Shown here piece by piece: positions 25,603 to 36,986 of a stretch of 64,000 nucleotides of DNA (position 1 is the stretch's first letter; every line of letters starts with the position of its first letter). The position numbers and the translations under genes were made by a program. The stretch spans positions 56,904-120,903 of the forward strand of contig VZRG01001561.1 of the NCBI GenBank assembly GCA_013397435.1. Reading direction: 5' to 3'. The notes under the pieces are model-generated. The model was not told where the DNA came from, did not search any database, and worked only from the letters and a program-made list of their open reading frames with translations. This stretch comes from Erythrocercus mccallii (taxonomy: Eukaryota; Chordata; Aves; Passeriformes; Dicruridae).

Positions 25603-25656
25603 ACACAGAATCATAGAACAGGCTAGTTGGAAGGGGCTCATCAGGATCGTCAAGTC
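25603..25656 (-). mobile_element. CR1 LINE terminal fragment, minus orientation
   Basis: The + strand shows ACAGAATCATAGAACAGG, then TAGTTGGAAGGGGCTCATCA and GGATCGTCAAGTC, the reverse complement of a CR1 3' terminus. Only about 50 bp are recognisable. Confidence 0.65.
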
Positions 25657-27272
25657 TGTCTGCTTCTTTTGATGACAACTAATTTAAAAGTAAAAGGAGC
25701 AAGGACAATTACTACTGCAGTCTTAAGTCCCTACTATCTAGTAATTAAATCTGTATTTTTAGTATTTTTAAGGTGTTTTGTTTTGTTGTCTTTTTTCTGC
25801 AGTGCTCCTGATAGTCACTCTACCGCTTGTCTTGCCTTGTTCTCACAACCTGAGTTCAGCTTCTTGTTGACGAAACTGATGATAAAATCACTGTATTGCT
25901 CTGCTTTATCCAACTCAATAAATTGAGATTTAATGAATTTCTGCTTACCTTAATCATGTTTCCCCCCCAGATTACCCTCTGTTTTGTGGATGATCATTAA
26001 GACTGCGCACACTGAGCAAATATGTAATTGCCATTGCTTGATGTAAACAACCAGTCTGATGGATTTAGACAAAGAATCTTTGAAGTACATCTCCTTTAAG
26101 CAAATATATAGTAAATCTGGTGAATAGCATGGATATGCAATTTCCAGCCTAGAAGAGATGTTTACCTTGTCATGGCTTGCTTAGGGTGTGAGTGGCCACC
26201 TGAAATTATTGTATTGTCCCTGCTCATGGGATTAGATACTAATCATGATCAAATGCACCTGCTGAAAAATATAGATCTTCACTGTTGTGATGTGATTGAT
26301 ACTTCACTAGCAGAAATAAATTAAAGGATTTTTAAATCACTATTATTTGCCATTTTAATTTTGAAATTATCTGTTCATAGGTTAGAAAGTGAAATTGCAT
26401 AAACGATATCTCACAGCTTCTACTTTCTGTTTCTTTCCTCTGTAACAATTTTACTGCAGTCTTGTAGTTTATAAAATATGAAGCAGCTAAGCAAAACCTA
26501 ATTATGAGTTATGACCATATTTTCTTATGGCATTTAGCACTGTATTCATCAAAGTCTCTAATTGATTTTGGGGGGATCATTCTGTGTAATTATTCTCCAT
26601 CTTCCTCATCTATTTGTTGCTGGCTGCTAGGTGAACCAACAAATATGAGGCTTTCAGGTGAAGTGAGCTTTTTATAGAGCATTCCCCACAGTACGATGTT
26701 GTTTGCAATATTGTCCCCAGCATTGTTTGCAAATACTGTTGTAGACGTTTAATGAAGTGTTATTCAATTAAACAGTGGGATTATTTTAATTCAGGGTGTT
26801 GGACTGCTCTCCCTTCCACTATCAAAAATATTTTACAAGAAAACAAACAAAACCTAACCTTTACAAAGATTAGTAACAGAGAATTAATGATGCATAATTT
26901 AGGTCTTAAGGGCAGTTTTGCTTCCTGATCTTCACTGTCTGAGTTTGACTGACAGGTCTGTTCTGGAAGGGTGAGTGGAATTCGAAAAATGCTGTGTTCA
27001 CCAGAACTGTTGGGGTTTTGTGTGCTTGTTTGTTTTTCTTTTGGTATTATGTAACTACTACCTTGCCAGCTCCCTATTAGTATTTTACAGAATTATTTTT
27101 TAAACGTGTAAAATATTTTCATCTGTACTGCTGAAATATTTGTTAAAGGCTGGGAACTACCTCATTTTTCTTTTTTTTTAGACAAAGCTAATTGAATGCA
27201 TGAATGCCATTGCACATAGCTGACAAAGGCAGAGCATCTTTGTGAATAGACTCTCTAAATTCTTTCCCACAG

Positions 27273-27377
27273 AAGTCAACAAAAGGGTCGGTTGTCCTGG
27301 GCTACGTATTTCGGCACTTAAATTTGGTGGAAATAGATTACTTTGGACTGCGCTACTGTGACCAAAGCCATCAAACA
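27273..27377 (+). CDS. EPB41L4A: EPB41L4A exon 2: F1 lobe of the FERM domain
   Basis: The exon follows the acceptor TTCTTTCCCACAG and ends at a GTGAGT donor. It starts in phase 0 and encodes 35 residues, beginning KSTKGSVVLGYVFRHLNLVE and ending YFGLRYCDQSHQT. This is the middle of the ubiquitin-like F1 lobe; the YFGLRYCD stretch is typical of the band 4.1 superfamily. FERM proteins sit under the plasma membrane and link membrane proteins to the cytoskeleton, and human EPB41L4A (NBL4) was reported as a beta-catenin/TCF-responsive gene. The phase-0 start means an upstream exon must supply the N-terminus. Choice of paralog (4A, not 4B or 5) rests on the combined sequence of all exons. Confidence 0.96.
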
Positions 27378-28390
27378 GTGAGTAAAAGACACAGCAGATT
27401 GGATTTGCTGTGTATAAAATTTACCCGGTTGTGCTGTTTGCCTGTAAAGAATTAGATTGTCATACTTCCCCTAACTTTCACTCTTTCCTGGCTCAGGTTT
27501 CCAGTAATAATTTCTTCTGTTTGTTTGCAATAAAGTCTTGGAATAGCCATTAACATTAAGATAGGAATGGAATGGAATCAAATGCTAAATGTTCTGAAAA
27601 CTAAATTAAGAAAGTACAAGTAGTAAAAAATTATTATATGAAAGTAGAATTGATATTTTTTCCTCTTTAATACTGTGCCCGAAAATCAGTGCCTGGTGCT
27701 CTGTGCTGCTCAGCCTGACTTGGCCTGCAGAAGGGCCTGGGAAGCAGTATTGCTGAGTGCATCACAGCCTACTTCACCTGCTGCAACACTGACTGAACGC
27801 CTGTTTCAGGGTGTGTTGAGCAATGCTGTTTTCACTCTGCCTGAACCACCTCTGTGTCCCTGAGCCCATGTTCTCTAGAGCCTCTTTGACAGGGTCTCAC
27901 CCCACATCTGAGGCTTTTTCATTGGGACATTACCGTCCTAAACAGACAAGGAGATGTTTCAGCCAAAGCAGGCAGTGTCTTGGAGCAGCGCTATCTGCCC
28001 TGCCAAAGGCTTTTGTAGGATTGCTGCGGGCAGAGGCGAGGAGCAGGGGATGCTCAGCAAGAGGAAACAGTGCTGTATTCACAAGCTTCATACTACCTTA
28101 AAATTATGAAGAGAATAGTGCCTGGCCTATGGTTAAATCAAGTCAAGCCATTACAGTTTTGAAGCCAGTGTTTTGTGATGATAGCACTGCACAAGACTCT
28201 GTTTCATCTATATATAGTAAAAACTTATTGAATTGGCTAAATATTTGCCAATTTATTCTGCTAACCAGAAGTTGATCATGTAAAGACAATTAGAACAGTA
28301 TAAAGCAGAAGATTACTAATTGCTAATGAGAGCTGCAGAGTGTCCTCCTCCCTGTATTTTAACTTCTTGCCGTAGTCCAGAAATTTATGA

Positions 28391-28416
28391 ATTCAGTTCC
28401 TTGATTCAGTTCCTTG
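28391..28416. repeat. Perfect 13-bp tandem duplication
   Basis: The unit ATTCAGTTCCTTG occurs twice without interruption. Confidence 0.9.
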
Positions 28417-30685
28417 ATAAGATTCTAACCATTTCATTCCTTGAAGATGAAAGACAGATTCAGCTGTGAACTAAAGGTAGACTGTTAAAAATGGTGGTTT
28501 TGATTTCCTGAGGAATTTGAGGTGTGAATGAAGAGCAGCTAAGTATTTTTTGCTCTCAGAAGTGTTTTCCTTTTTGCTCTGGTTGCAAATAAAATAAATG
28601 CTGTTCCTGGGAATATTTCCAGAAGCATACACAGGGTTTATTTAGTGGTGTATATGAAAATATGAATATAAAAAGGGATTTCACCTCTGTTGTGTAAGGG
28701 ACACATAAAAGCGCATTTTAGGGCACATCTTTTTGCTCTACTTTTTCTCTTACGTGTTGCTCCAGTGGTGTAAATTTAATGTTAGCTTTAGGCTTTATCC
28801 TCCGGCCAGCCCAATGTCAGGAAGACACCATGATTCTTGATTTTCCCATGGATTAGGAAGGTGTTTATCCCACTTCTGTCATTCACCTGGTTTTGCACCA
28901 GCACTGGCCTTGTCATGTGGATAAAGGACCTCAACTGTATGCAAGCCTATGGAGTCCTCCTGCCCTGCCACGTGGATGCTGCCACCGTGACTGGTGAAAT
29001 GTGTGCTGCTGCCTTTGCACCTGAGCCGTTTTCGAACAAGTGGTTGTGAAAACGCCTGTTCATGTTGTTTGTCTGTGTAAGGATAACGAAAAGTTTATGC
29101 TCCTTCATCTGAAAAGTTAATAAAAGAGACAAACAATACTACTGTGTGTAGATTTATGTGTTTTATCGTGTGTGGTTTTATGCTGCTAGCTTGCTATTTT
29201 TAACGAAATCTTGTAAGCACTTAAGAATAGGCAGTATAATGGAAAGTTTTCACACAACAAACAACACCTTGTGCTTTAGCTGTAAACATATGTTTAGTTG
29301 CATGCTGACTATGGCTAAAAATCTCTGGACTGCTGTGGGAATTAGTCCTGTAATTGCTGGCAAGAAGCCTGGATCTGCATTTTGGATTGGATATTTTTTG
29401 GATCGATCACAGTAGATTTCCTAAGGGAAGAGGAAAAAAGTTACCTTGCTAATTAGTTTTAAAACCATAGTCCTGAGATAGTCTCAGGGAAAAAAGTGTT
29501 TGGGCATTGTGCTACCTATTACTACATTGCTTGTGGTGGGGAAAGTTTTATTACTTGCACTGTCAGTTTTTTTTGTCACACTATATATTTAACTGAATGA
29601 TGAATAAAGCAGCATAGACAAAACAATGTATTTTAAACAACATAAGCCAGTCACAAGAGAAACATTTTTCTTATTAGAAATTTGAAAGGGCTTGTTTAGT
29701 TATTTGCCCCATTACTCTTGCATGCCTCAGCACTTCCAGATGGTCTGTTAAATACTGTGTTGCTGACTGGCCTCTTATGTGGGTGGTATGGTAATTATTT
29801 TAGTATTACCAGCAGGGCGCTAATGAGTGAGCAAGGTTTCACTGTGCTGTGTAGTGTATATGAATGTGTAGCATTAAAATGGTCTCTTCCTGAACAGCCA
29901 ACAAACTAATTAGCCTGTGAGAAGAGCTGGGTGCAGCAAACAGATTGACAGAGCTGGGTGGCACTGACAGAGGCATGAACAGTAGGATAAAGCATTAATT
30001 GGATGACCCTGTCTCTAGGGTAGTAATCTGGTGATATTACACAAATTTTGCTTTCCTGACATTCTAGGCTTCCCCAAACTCTCCACAGTAAAAGGCCAGT
30101 ATTCAAATGGACAAATCAAGCTCTGGAAGATTACAAGTTGCTGTCAGAATAGCACTACCTATACCTACTTAGTGGTCTGAACAAGACAGGTCTCCAAAGG
30201 AACAACAAAACATATCTTCTAATAATTAATTAAAATACAACATTTAATAATGAATTAAAAATTCCATGATATAAAACTACTCCCCAGTGAACAGATGGGT
30301 TCAGATAATGCTGTGTGTTGTCAGTAGTGTTTCCTAATCTCTTAGTGCCTCTATAGACAAACTACATGGTGCTTCGTCTCACGTGGTATTTGAGTACCTT
30401 TCTTTGTGGTGCAAGTTCTTTAAAAGAAAAACTTCGTCATCTAATCTTCACCTGAGTCTTTTGCATTACTGTAGAGTGCTGGCAGCCAAATTAATGTAAG
30501 CTGATACCAGATACTATCCTCATGGTTCTCAATGTGAGTAGTCAGCTGGGTCTTCCTGGAGAGGGCATTTGTGTCTTCTGCTTCAATCTCCCTGGACTTT
30601 GTGCCCCATCTACTTTTGTTAGGTGAGACACAATGACCAGAATATTTGTAGCAGAAGCTGGGGTGGCTTAGGAAACTCTGTTCAG

Positions 30686-31256
30686 AATTACAGAATCATT
30701 AGGATTGGAAGGGACCTCTGGAGATCACCAGTCCAACCCCCTGACAAAGCAGAGTCACCTGGAGCAGGCAACACAGGAACATATCCAGGTGAGTTAGGGA
30801 TGTCTCCAGGGTGGGAAAATCCATACTCTCCCTGGGCAGCTGTTCCTGTGTTCTGCTACCCTCTATGGAAAGAAGTTCTTCATATTGAGGTGGAACTTCT
30901 TGTGTTTTAGTTTATGGCCACTGCTCCTCTTCGTGTCACTTTACACCACTAAAAAGAGTCTGGCACCATCCTCTTGGCATTCACCTTGGAGATACTTATT
31001 TGCATTAATGAGAGCCTCTCTCAGTCTCCTCTTCTCCAGACTAAACAGGCCCAGCTCTCACCTGTGCTCATAAAAGAAATGCTCCAGACCCCTCATCACC
31101 TCTGTGACCCTTCACTGGACCCTATCCAGTAGCTTCTTGTCTCTCTTACTCTAAGGAGACAAGAACAGGACAAAGTTTTCCAGATGTGGCCTCACTAGGA
31201 CTGAGCAGAGGAGCAGGATTACCTCCCTCAACTTACTGGCCACACTCCTCCCACTA
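30686..31256 (-). mobile_element. CR1 LINE 3' portion, minus orientation
   Basis: This is the best-preserved CR1 here, about 570 bp. On the + strand it opens AGAATTACAGAATCATTAGG, then ATTGGAAGGGACCTCTGGAG, CCAGTCCAACCCCCTGACAA and AGCAGAGTCACCTGGAGCAG. It continues through CCAGACTAAACAGGCCCAGC and TTTTCCAGATGTGGCCTCAC to CTGGCCACACTCCTCC. That order is the reverse complement of the CR1 reverse-transcriptase 3' region and 3' UTR. It is 5'-truncated and has no intact open frame. The right edge is approximate. Confidence 0.93.
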
Positions 31257-34051
31257 TAGTCTCTCATTGCTTTAGTATTTGGGGAAAACAGGGTATTTCT
31301 CCAGGGGCTGGGTGAACTGGTGCTGAGAGGGCTATCTTGCCACTCTCACTGCTGTTTCCTGCTTCGGCTCCCAGGTGCTCTCCACCCAATCCCTTTGCTA
31401 CTGCCTTTATGGCTTTGCTAGGCGTGTGTAGGATTGCCAAGCTAGTTACTGGTCTGGAAGAGGCTAGTGTTTTCTTGAGGTACACAGAATGCAGAAATAC
31501 CAATTTTAATATGTGGTATGTCAGGAAAAGCTGAGCAGAATTTGATGAGAGAAAGGGTGTTTCCGGAGCTCAAAGGTGTTCCCTTGGCAAATGCCAAAAG
31601 AATCATGCTATATACAAAAAATTGTCCAGTAAGCTGTGATGTAAATATTCTTCTTACCTGATAGTGCTAATCTGGGCTATTATAATAAGAATGTATCCTG
31701 ATACCCTCCTAGGGCTCTAAGAGGAGAAATACAAATACAGAAGGACATATCATGATATTCATTCATATTGCACCAGACCTTGCAATGTAGGTATGTTTTT
31801 CTCCCCTGGTAGGAGGAAGGTCTGTTTGAGCGCACAGCCCCGAGAGCGCAGCAGGTAGGAGGTAACCCATGGTAATAGAGGGAATTAATGTCATACAATG
31901 TAGAGCATATTTTGTCCTCAAGATCTTAGGAAAAAAGTTAAATTGTACTTAGCTTGTGTTTTGTTGAATGGTTTTTTTCCCTTTTTATGTATTTTTAGAC
32001 TCATCCCCAAGCATGGTATACTAAATTATCTAGAAGGAAAGAGAATTCTTGTTTGTGTTAAATTAGATGTCATAGCAAGTGAAAAGAAAATGGAGATTGA
32101 TACTGTTGAGTAGAAACAAATTTTAGAAGAATATTAATGGATTAATGCAACAGACACAAAGCTGATGGTTGGATGAGTTAGAGGTAGTAAGAATAAACTT
32201 TTATACTGCAGCAGGATCAGTTCACTGATATGATACTAAATATAGCCTATATAACTTCAGATTCTGAAAACAAAAATAGAAGCATGAAATACATATTTGT
32301 ATGTAGGAATTTCCTGAAAATTTTTACATTTCTTATATAATAGGGACATCCTGAACTCAGCAGATTGAGATTCTTTGCACTGTACATTTGTAGGAAAAAT
32401 CTGACACTGCAATTCCAGTTCTTAGTATTGTCTTAGGTTGTGGGAAAATCTTGATAATTTCAGATTATAATTTAAAAATGACACATTTTCTCTTCAAAAT
32501 TGTGTTTCTTCCTGTCGCAAATGTGATCAAAAACTGACACATGTGGCAGGATAGGTACAGGTTTGTAAGAATCTAATTAAGACAGTCTAGCATTTAGTTT
32601 AAAGTTGATAGACCTTTCTGACACTTCATTGATTGATACTACAGCAAACATTTCAACCTAGTTAATATTTTGTTTCAGGCAGGCTCATGGAATTTGACCC
32701 AAGTTTAACCTTAATGCAGATACAAAAAAATTAAGATTCCAGATTGTGGTAAAGTTGTTGCAGGCACTTAAAAGGGCTAAATATGAAATACTGCATGGAG
32801 TTTGGATATATTGCTGCTTACACATCTGGCTTGTGTTGGGAACCAGATTTGTATATGTACAAGAGAACAAAAGAGCCCATTTATTCTTTATGCTGTACTT
32901 AAAAACATATATTTTTAATGAAATTTAAAAGGTAGTTATTTTCTTTAATAACACTGTACCTTTTTAATCAGTAAATAAATTATTAAAGTAATACTATATG
33001 TGTTTGTAAAGAACAATTAATAAACTAGTCCCTTTAGTAACTGGATAATTGCATTGTTAGGTATAGTAAAAATTATTTTTTCTTCCCATTTCTTCTGTAG
33101 ATGTTAAATACTTCTTTTAGATTTGCAGCATTGATCCCTTGCAGTTAGGTGAGGAGGTGCTGGGTCCTCCAGCTTTCTGCAGCAGTGGTGAGCAGTTTGC
33201 AAGACTGTGCAGGGAGGGCACAGGCAAGAGAGCACTGGGGAGTGTCACAGTGGCTGCCAGGAGATGAAAAGGTTGAAGGCAGGTGTTGGAGCTGCCTTGG
33301 CATTCACCACTCTGGGGTTTGTTGTCAGCAACTGCTGTGCAAGTACATTGGATTAATAAGACTGGTTTTTTGTTCCATTTGTCTTGGCACTTCATTGTAT
33401 CAGCTTGGTAGCGTAACTATACCTGACACTGTTTATCCATCTGTACAAGCATTAGCAAGTATCTAACACACATAACTGTGTAGCTGTGCCTAGGTGTGGA
33501 AGGCCCTGTTGTTGGGGGTTCTTGGATCTCTAAATATTCTCATCTTTACTGTCTGACTTTGGCTTGAGAAATGCCTTTGCATTATCCATGAAATTCCATT
33601 AATCTTTGGCGTGCAAATAAAATGTTAGATATCTCCGGCTCCTCCCCCCACCTCTTGCATTCTTCAGGAAAATTTTGGCATCCTTTGAAATAATAAATAG
33701 CTGCACAATGATTTTAATTGTGGGTTTGTGCCATGGCTACAGTGCTGAATACTCACTGGAGAAATGAAAAGGCAGATTAGATTTTTGCCTCTTCACCACA
33801 TTCAAGTGTTTAAATCTCACCTGTGCTGATCTCAAGACCTGTGGCACTCACAGAAAAACATGTTTTCTCATGCCAGCTGATATTTTTACTAGCACAAGCA
33901 ACAGCACTCTCTTCCAGGATGAGAGTGCACTTCCTCCTGTCAGCTCAGTATGAGGGAAGGGCAAGACACGGTTAAGTGATATGAATAACCAATTGTTCTG
34001 TGTTAATTTTCAAAACAAAGTAACTAATTTCCATAATTATCTGTCTCACAG

Positions 34052-34103
34052 TACTGGCTGGATCCTGCAAAGACCCTCGCTGAACATAAAGAACTGATAA
34101 ACA
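34052..34103 (+). CDS. EPB41L4A: EPB41L4A exon 3: F1 lobe, start of FERM signature
   Basis: A 52-nt exon between acceptor CTGTCTCACAG and donor GTATGT. It encodes YWLDPAKTLAEHKELIN plus the first base of a split Thr codon. The W-L-x3-K-x-L-x2-H spacing matches the start of the classic FERM signature in F1. It joins exon 2 in phase 0 and exon 4 in phase 1. Confidence 0.96.
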
Positions 34104-35169
34104 GTATGTATTTAATATGAACTTAAAGGACAAAGATGAAGTTACAATGTTCAATTTACAGTCTGCACAATATCTCTATTCTATTCACAACAGATTTATA
34201 GTTCTTAACAAGTTTTTTATTGCAGTTCTTCACTGTATCAAAATTCCACACATGGATTGCAAACATGGAGGGTTTAACAGTGTCATTATTGTCCAAAGAC
34301 TTCTGTGTGCTTAAATTTTGTTTTATGCTAATAAATGGTGTTATTCTTAATTTGTATAATTTATTTTATAGTAGCTGTGATACCTCTATCATGCTTAGCA
34401 TACCATTCTAACTTAGATTTTCTTCTGCTTCTTAAAGTAAAAGTTGTGCCTCCTACTGATAATAGACTTTCTTCTATTACTGTCAGTCTTCAGATATTTC
34501 AGATGCTAGATCTGTTGTATTAATTACAATTAAAGATTGGTATTTAGAGATATTTAAAAAAAACATGTAGGAGTGGAGCATGCATGAAATAAATATAACT
34601 GTAAGAATTTTCCTCCCGAGTTACCTAAATAACAGGAGAGTAATGTTTTAAAAAGGTATATTAGAATAACGTTTCCAAGTATTTCTAAATCTAATTGGCA
34701 CATAAATAAAGATGCTCCATAAGATACTTGGAAGTGTGGAAGGGATTCAGCATTATTAGTTATGACAGGGAATCACATTTCATGCACAATTACATTTTAC
34801 AAAAATCTTCAGTGGAAAAAATATTTAATCATCAAAATCAAGCAGCAAAAAAATTATGTTAGAGAAATGGCAATTTAACAATGAAAGCCAAATTGAAATA
34901 TTCAAAATAAGCAAAAATTCCAAGTAGACAAGATGTGAATAATTAAAAGATTTTAAAAGTAACAATAAAAATGGGTTTTTTTCCCTTATGTGTAATGAGT
35001 GTCAATGTATGGATTAGCTGTGTGAATGTAATATTTTTTCTGATAATTTCAGGTATCATAAAAAGTTAAGACAGGCTTCTTAGTAGCTGTTTTATAGTCA
35101 GCTAGGAACAATTCATACCAATTAGCAATTCATGACAACTCACTTTTACACCATTTTTTTTTCCTGCAG
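34104..35169 (+). other. EPB41L4A: EPB41L4A intron 3 (1.1 kb)
   Basis: GT..AG intron in phase 1 with a T-rich acceptor tract (TTTTTTTTCCTGCAG). It is AT-rich and nothing else is recognised in it. Confidence 0.92.
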
Positions 35170-35248
35170 CTGGACCACCATACACTCTGTATTTTGGTAT
35201 TAAATTTTATGCAGAGGATCCATGCAAACTTAAGGAAGAAATAACAAG
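35170..35248 (+). CDS. EPB41L4A: EPB41L4A exon 4: end of F1 and start of F2 lobe
   Basis: A 79-nt exon after TTTCCTGCAG and before GTACAA. With the base from exon 3 it encodes TGPPYTLYFGIKFYAEDP, then CKLKEEIT and the first two bases of an Arg codon. The FGIKFYAEDP strand closes the F1 lobe and completes the FERM signature begun in exon 3. CKLKEEITRY begins the first helix of the F2 (acyl-CoA-binding-protein-like) lobe. Confidence 0.96.
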
Positions 35249-35602
35249 GTACAATATTTAATACAAGCATACTTTGTTCATCTCAGGCTAGCAATACTTT
35301 TCAGCTAGGTGTATATTGTTGTGATGTGCCTGGGTTTTTGTTTTTGTTTTTTTTCTTGAACATCTGAATGTTTTTGCTTGAATATTGGTGAGTAGGAAGA
35401 AGATTGTGATTAGGAAGCCCAAGAAGACAAGATATTCTCTGGTCCCTCAAAAATCAAAAGGCCTTGATATGAATTTTTGGGAGTTTTTTTTTTCTTATTT
35501 TCAGTAATGCATTGCTACAGTTGTATTTATACTATGCTATAACCAAGTTTAGAATTTACTTGGATATCGGGTATAAATACAGGGAGTTTTTGTCTTTAAG
35601 CA

Positions 35603-35652
35603 ATTTAATTTAATTTAGTTTAATTTAATTTAATTTAGTTTAATTTAATTTA
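35603..35652. repeat. Pentanucleotide microsatellite (TTTAA)n with interruptions
   Basis: About ten 5-bp units of the TTTAA type, interrupted twice by a TTTAG variant at a regular interval. Confidence 0.92.
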
Positions 35653-36689
35653 AGCTATTTGCCATAGCTTAAATTCCAGAATTGTTTTTGAAGGGGATTT
35701 CTTTTGGTCTTACTAAAAATATGTGAAGGAAATTGAAGAGTTGCATGCCTCTGGTTCTTTTACCTAAGCTTGTCCTCTGCGAGGTATGAGGATGCACACA
35801 GTAACACATGCACATACTTGCACACAGACACACACACACGGTTATCTGAACCCTCTCACAGTTTTGGGGTTTTCTGTTTATTTTATTTATTAAATGTCTT
35901 GGAAAATTAATTTTAGGTTCAAAGGGAAATTTGGGTAGGTAGGCAGACAAAATTAGTGTGCTGGCTTGCATTAACAAATTCTAAAATACTTTTGATGTCC
36001 TAAGAATGTGATACATGAGGATTCATTAGAATGCATGCAAGGTTTTTAATTTTCTTAAATCAAAGGTTGCAGCACAGGCAGAATATTTTTCTTATTCTAG
36101 AGTGAGAAACTTCTTTTGTTTCCATACTGGCACAACAGGAAGTCTCCAATGTAACAAGACCCAGACTGTCCTGCTAAAAATAATAAATGCTGTGACTTGA
36201 CAGGTAAAAGAGCATAAGCTGGCAGCAATGGGATGCCTCTGTACAATGGAAATTTGCTGCCATTTTCCTGTACTTTCCCAGAAGACCTTTAAATCCTGCT
36301 CACAGGGAGAGACAGGTGTCACTGGGAAACGGAGCTTTGGCCACAAAACCTGTTGTGATTGCCTCTCTGGAGGCAGGGTGGAGGTAGGGGGCTAAAGGGG
36401 TTCTTCCTTTGCCTTGTGATAAAGCCAGCCAGTGATCTGCATTGCTGATTAGGTGTGCAAATCCAGTCAAGAAATGTTGCAGTCATTAGGAAGCCTCTGG
36501 TCATGACTTGACAGTGTTTGGTCACACAGAACTGGAACCTTTGGTGGTACAGAGAGACAGCCTAGGAAAGGGATATGATGGTATTGTCAGTCTTCTATGA
36601 AACACATTGAATAGTCAACTGCTTTCAACATCTATGAACACTTATTCCCATAGGCTCTTAAATCTTGGAAGGAAGAGTTTTCTGTGTGT

Positions 36690-36802
36690 GTGTTTGTATG
36701 GGTTTTTTGGTTTGTTTGTTTGAGAGGGTTTTTTTGTGTGTGTGTGGTTTTTTTTTTGTTTGTTTGATTTGGTTTTGGTTTTGTTGTTTTGTTTTTTTTT
36801 CC
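36690..36802. repeat. T/G-rich low-complexity tract
   Basis: TTTG, GT and T-run units in succession, directly upstream of the triplet microsatellite at 36813. Confidence 0.9.
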
Positions 36803-36812
36803 AGGAAAATAA

Positions 36813-36868
36813 CAGTAGTAGTAGTAGCAGCAGCAGCAGCAGTAGTGGTAGTAATAATAATAATAATA
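36813..36868. repeat. Composite triplet microsatellite (AGT)n(AGC)n(AGT)n(AAT)n
   Basis: Consecutive AGT, AGC, AGT and AAT blocks; the AGC/CAG block has about five to six units. On the minus strand it translates into an artefactual poly-Leu frame. Confidence 0.93.
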
Positions 36869-36882
36869 CCAACATATCCTTA

Positions 36883-36948
36883 GAATAATTTGGGTTGGAA
36901 GGGACTCTTAAAGGTCCTTCCACTTAAGAGGCATTAAAGGCCCTCTAT
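36883..36948 (-). mobile_element. CR1 LINE terminal scrap, minus orientation
   Basis: The + strand reads AGAATAATTTGGGTTGGAAG then GGACTCTTAAAGGTCCTTCC, the reverse complement of a CR1 3' terminus. The recognisable part is about 40 bp; the rest up to the next microsatellite is unclear. Confidence 0.6.
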
Positions 36949-36986
36949 ATAGTAGTAGTAGTAATAATAATAATAACAACAACAAC
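36949..36986. repeat. Composite triplet microsatellite (AGT)n(AAT)n(AAC)n
   Basis: AGT units pass into AAT and then AAC units, mirroring the order of the array at 36813-36868 on the other side of the CR1 scrap. Confidence 0.93.

Larger units (their letters stand above)
1..27272. other. Non-coding stretch upstream of the first visible EPB41L4A exon (probable intron 1)
   Basis: I see no exon I can support on either strand in these 27 kb. Open frames here are short and lack family resemblance, and the longest (7704-8354) falls inside an LTR. The first visible exon begins in phase 0 in the middle of the F1 lobe, so a coding exon for the N-terminus must lie further upstream. No CpG-rich promoter-like island is obvious, so the likeliest reading is that this is the 3' part of a long first intron, though 5' flank cannot be excluded. 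The stretch is AT-rich and contains the repeats listed separately; the remainder shows nothing I recognise. Confidence 0.7.
27378..34051 (+). other. EPB41L4A: EPB41L4A intron 2 (6.7 kb)
   Basis: GT..AG intron in phase 0. It holds a 13-bp tandem duplication near 28391 and a substantial minus-strand CR1 copy at 30686-31256. Apart from these I see no gene or RNA. Confidence 0.9.

Noticed and set aside
36642..36923. Minus-strand frame with a long poly-Leu run resembling a signal peptide
   Set aside because: The Leu run is the triplet microsatellite read on the opposite strand.
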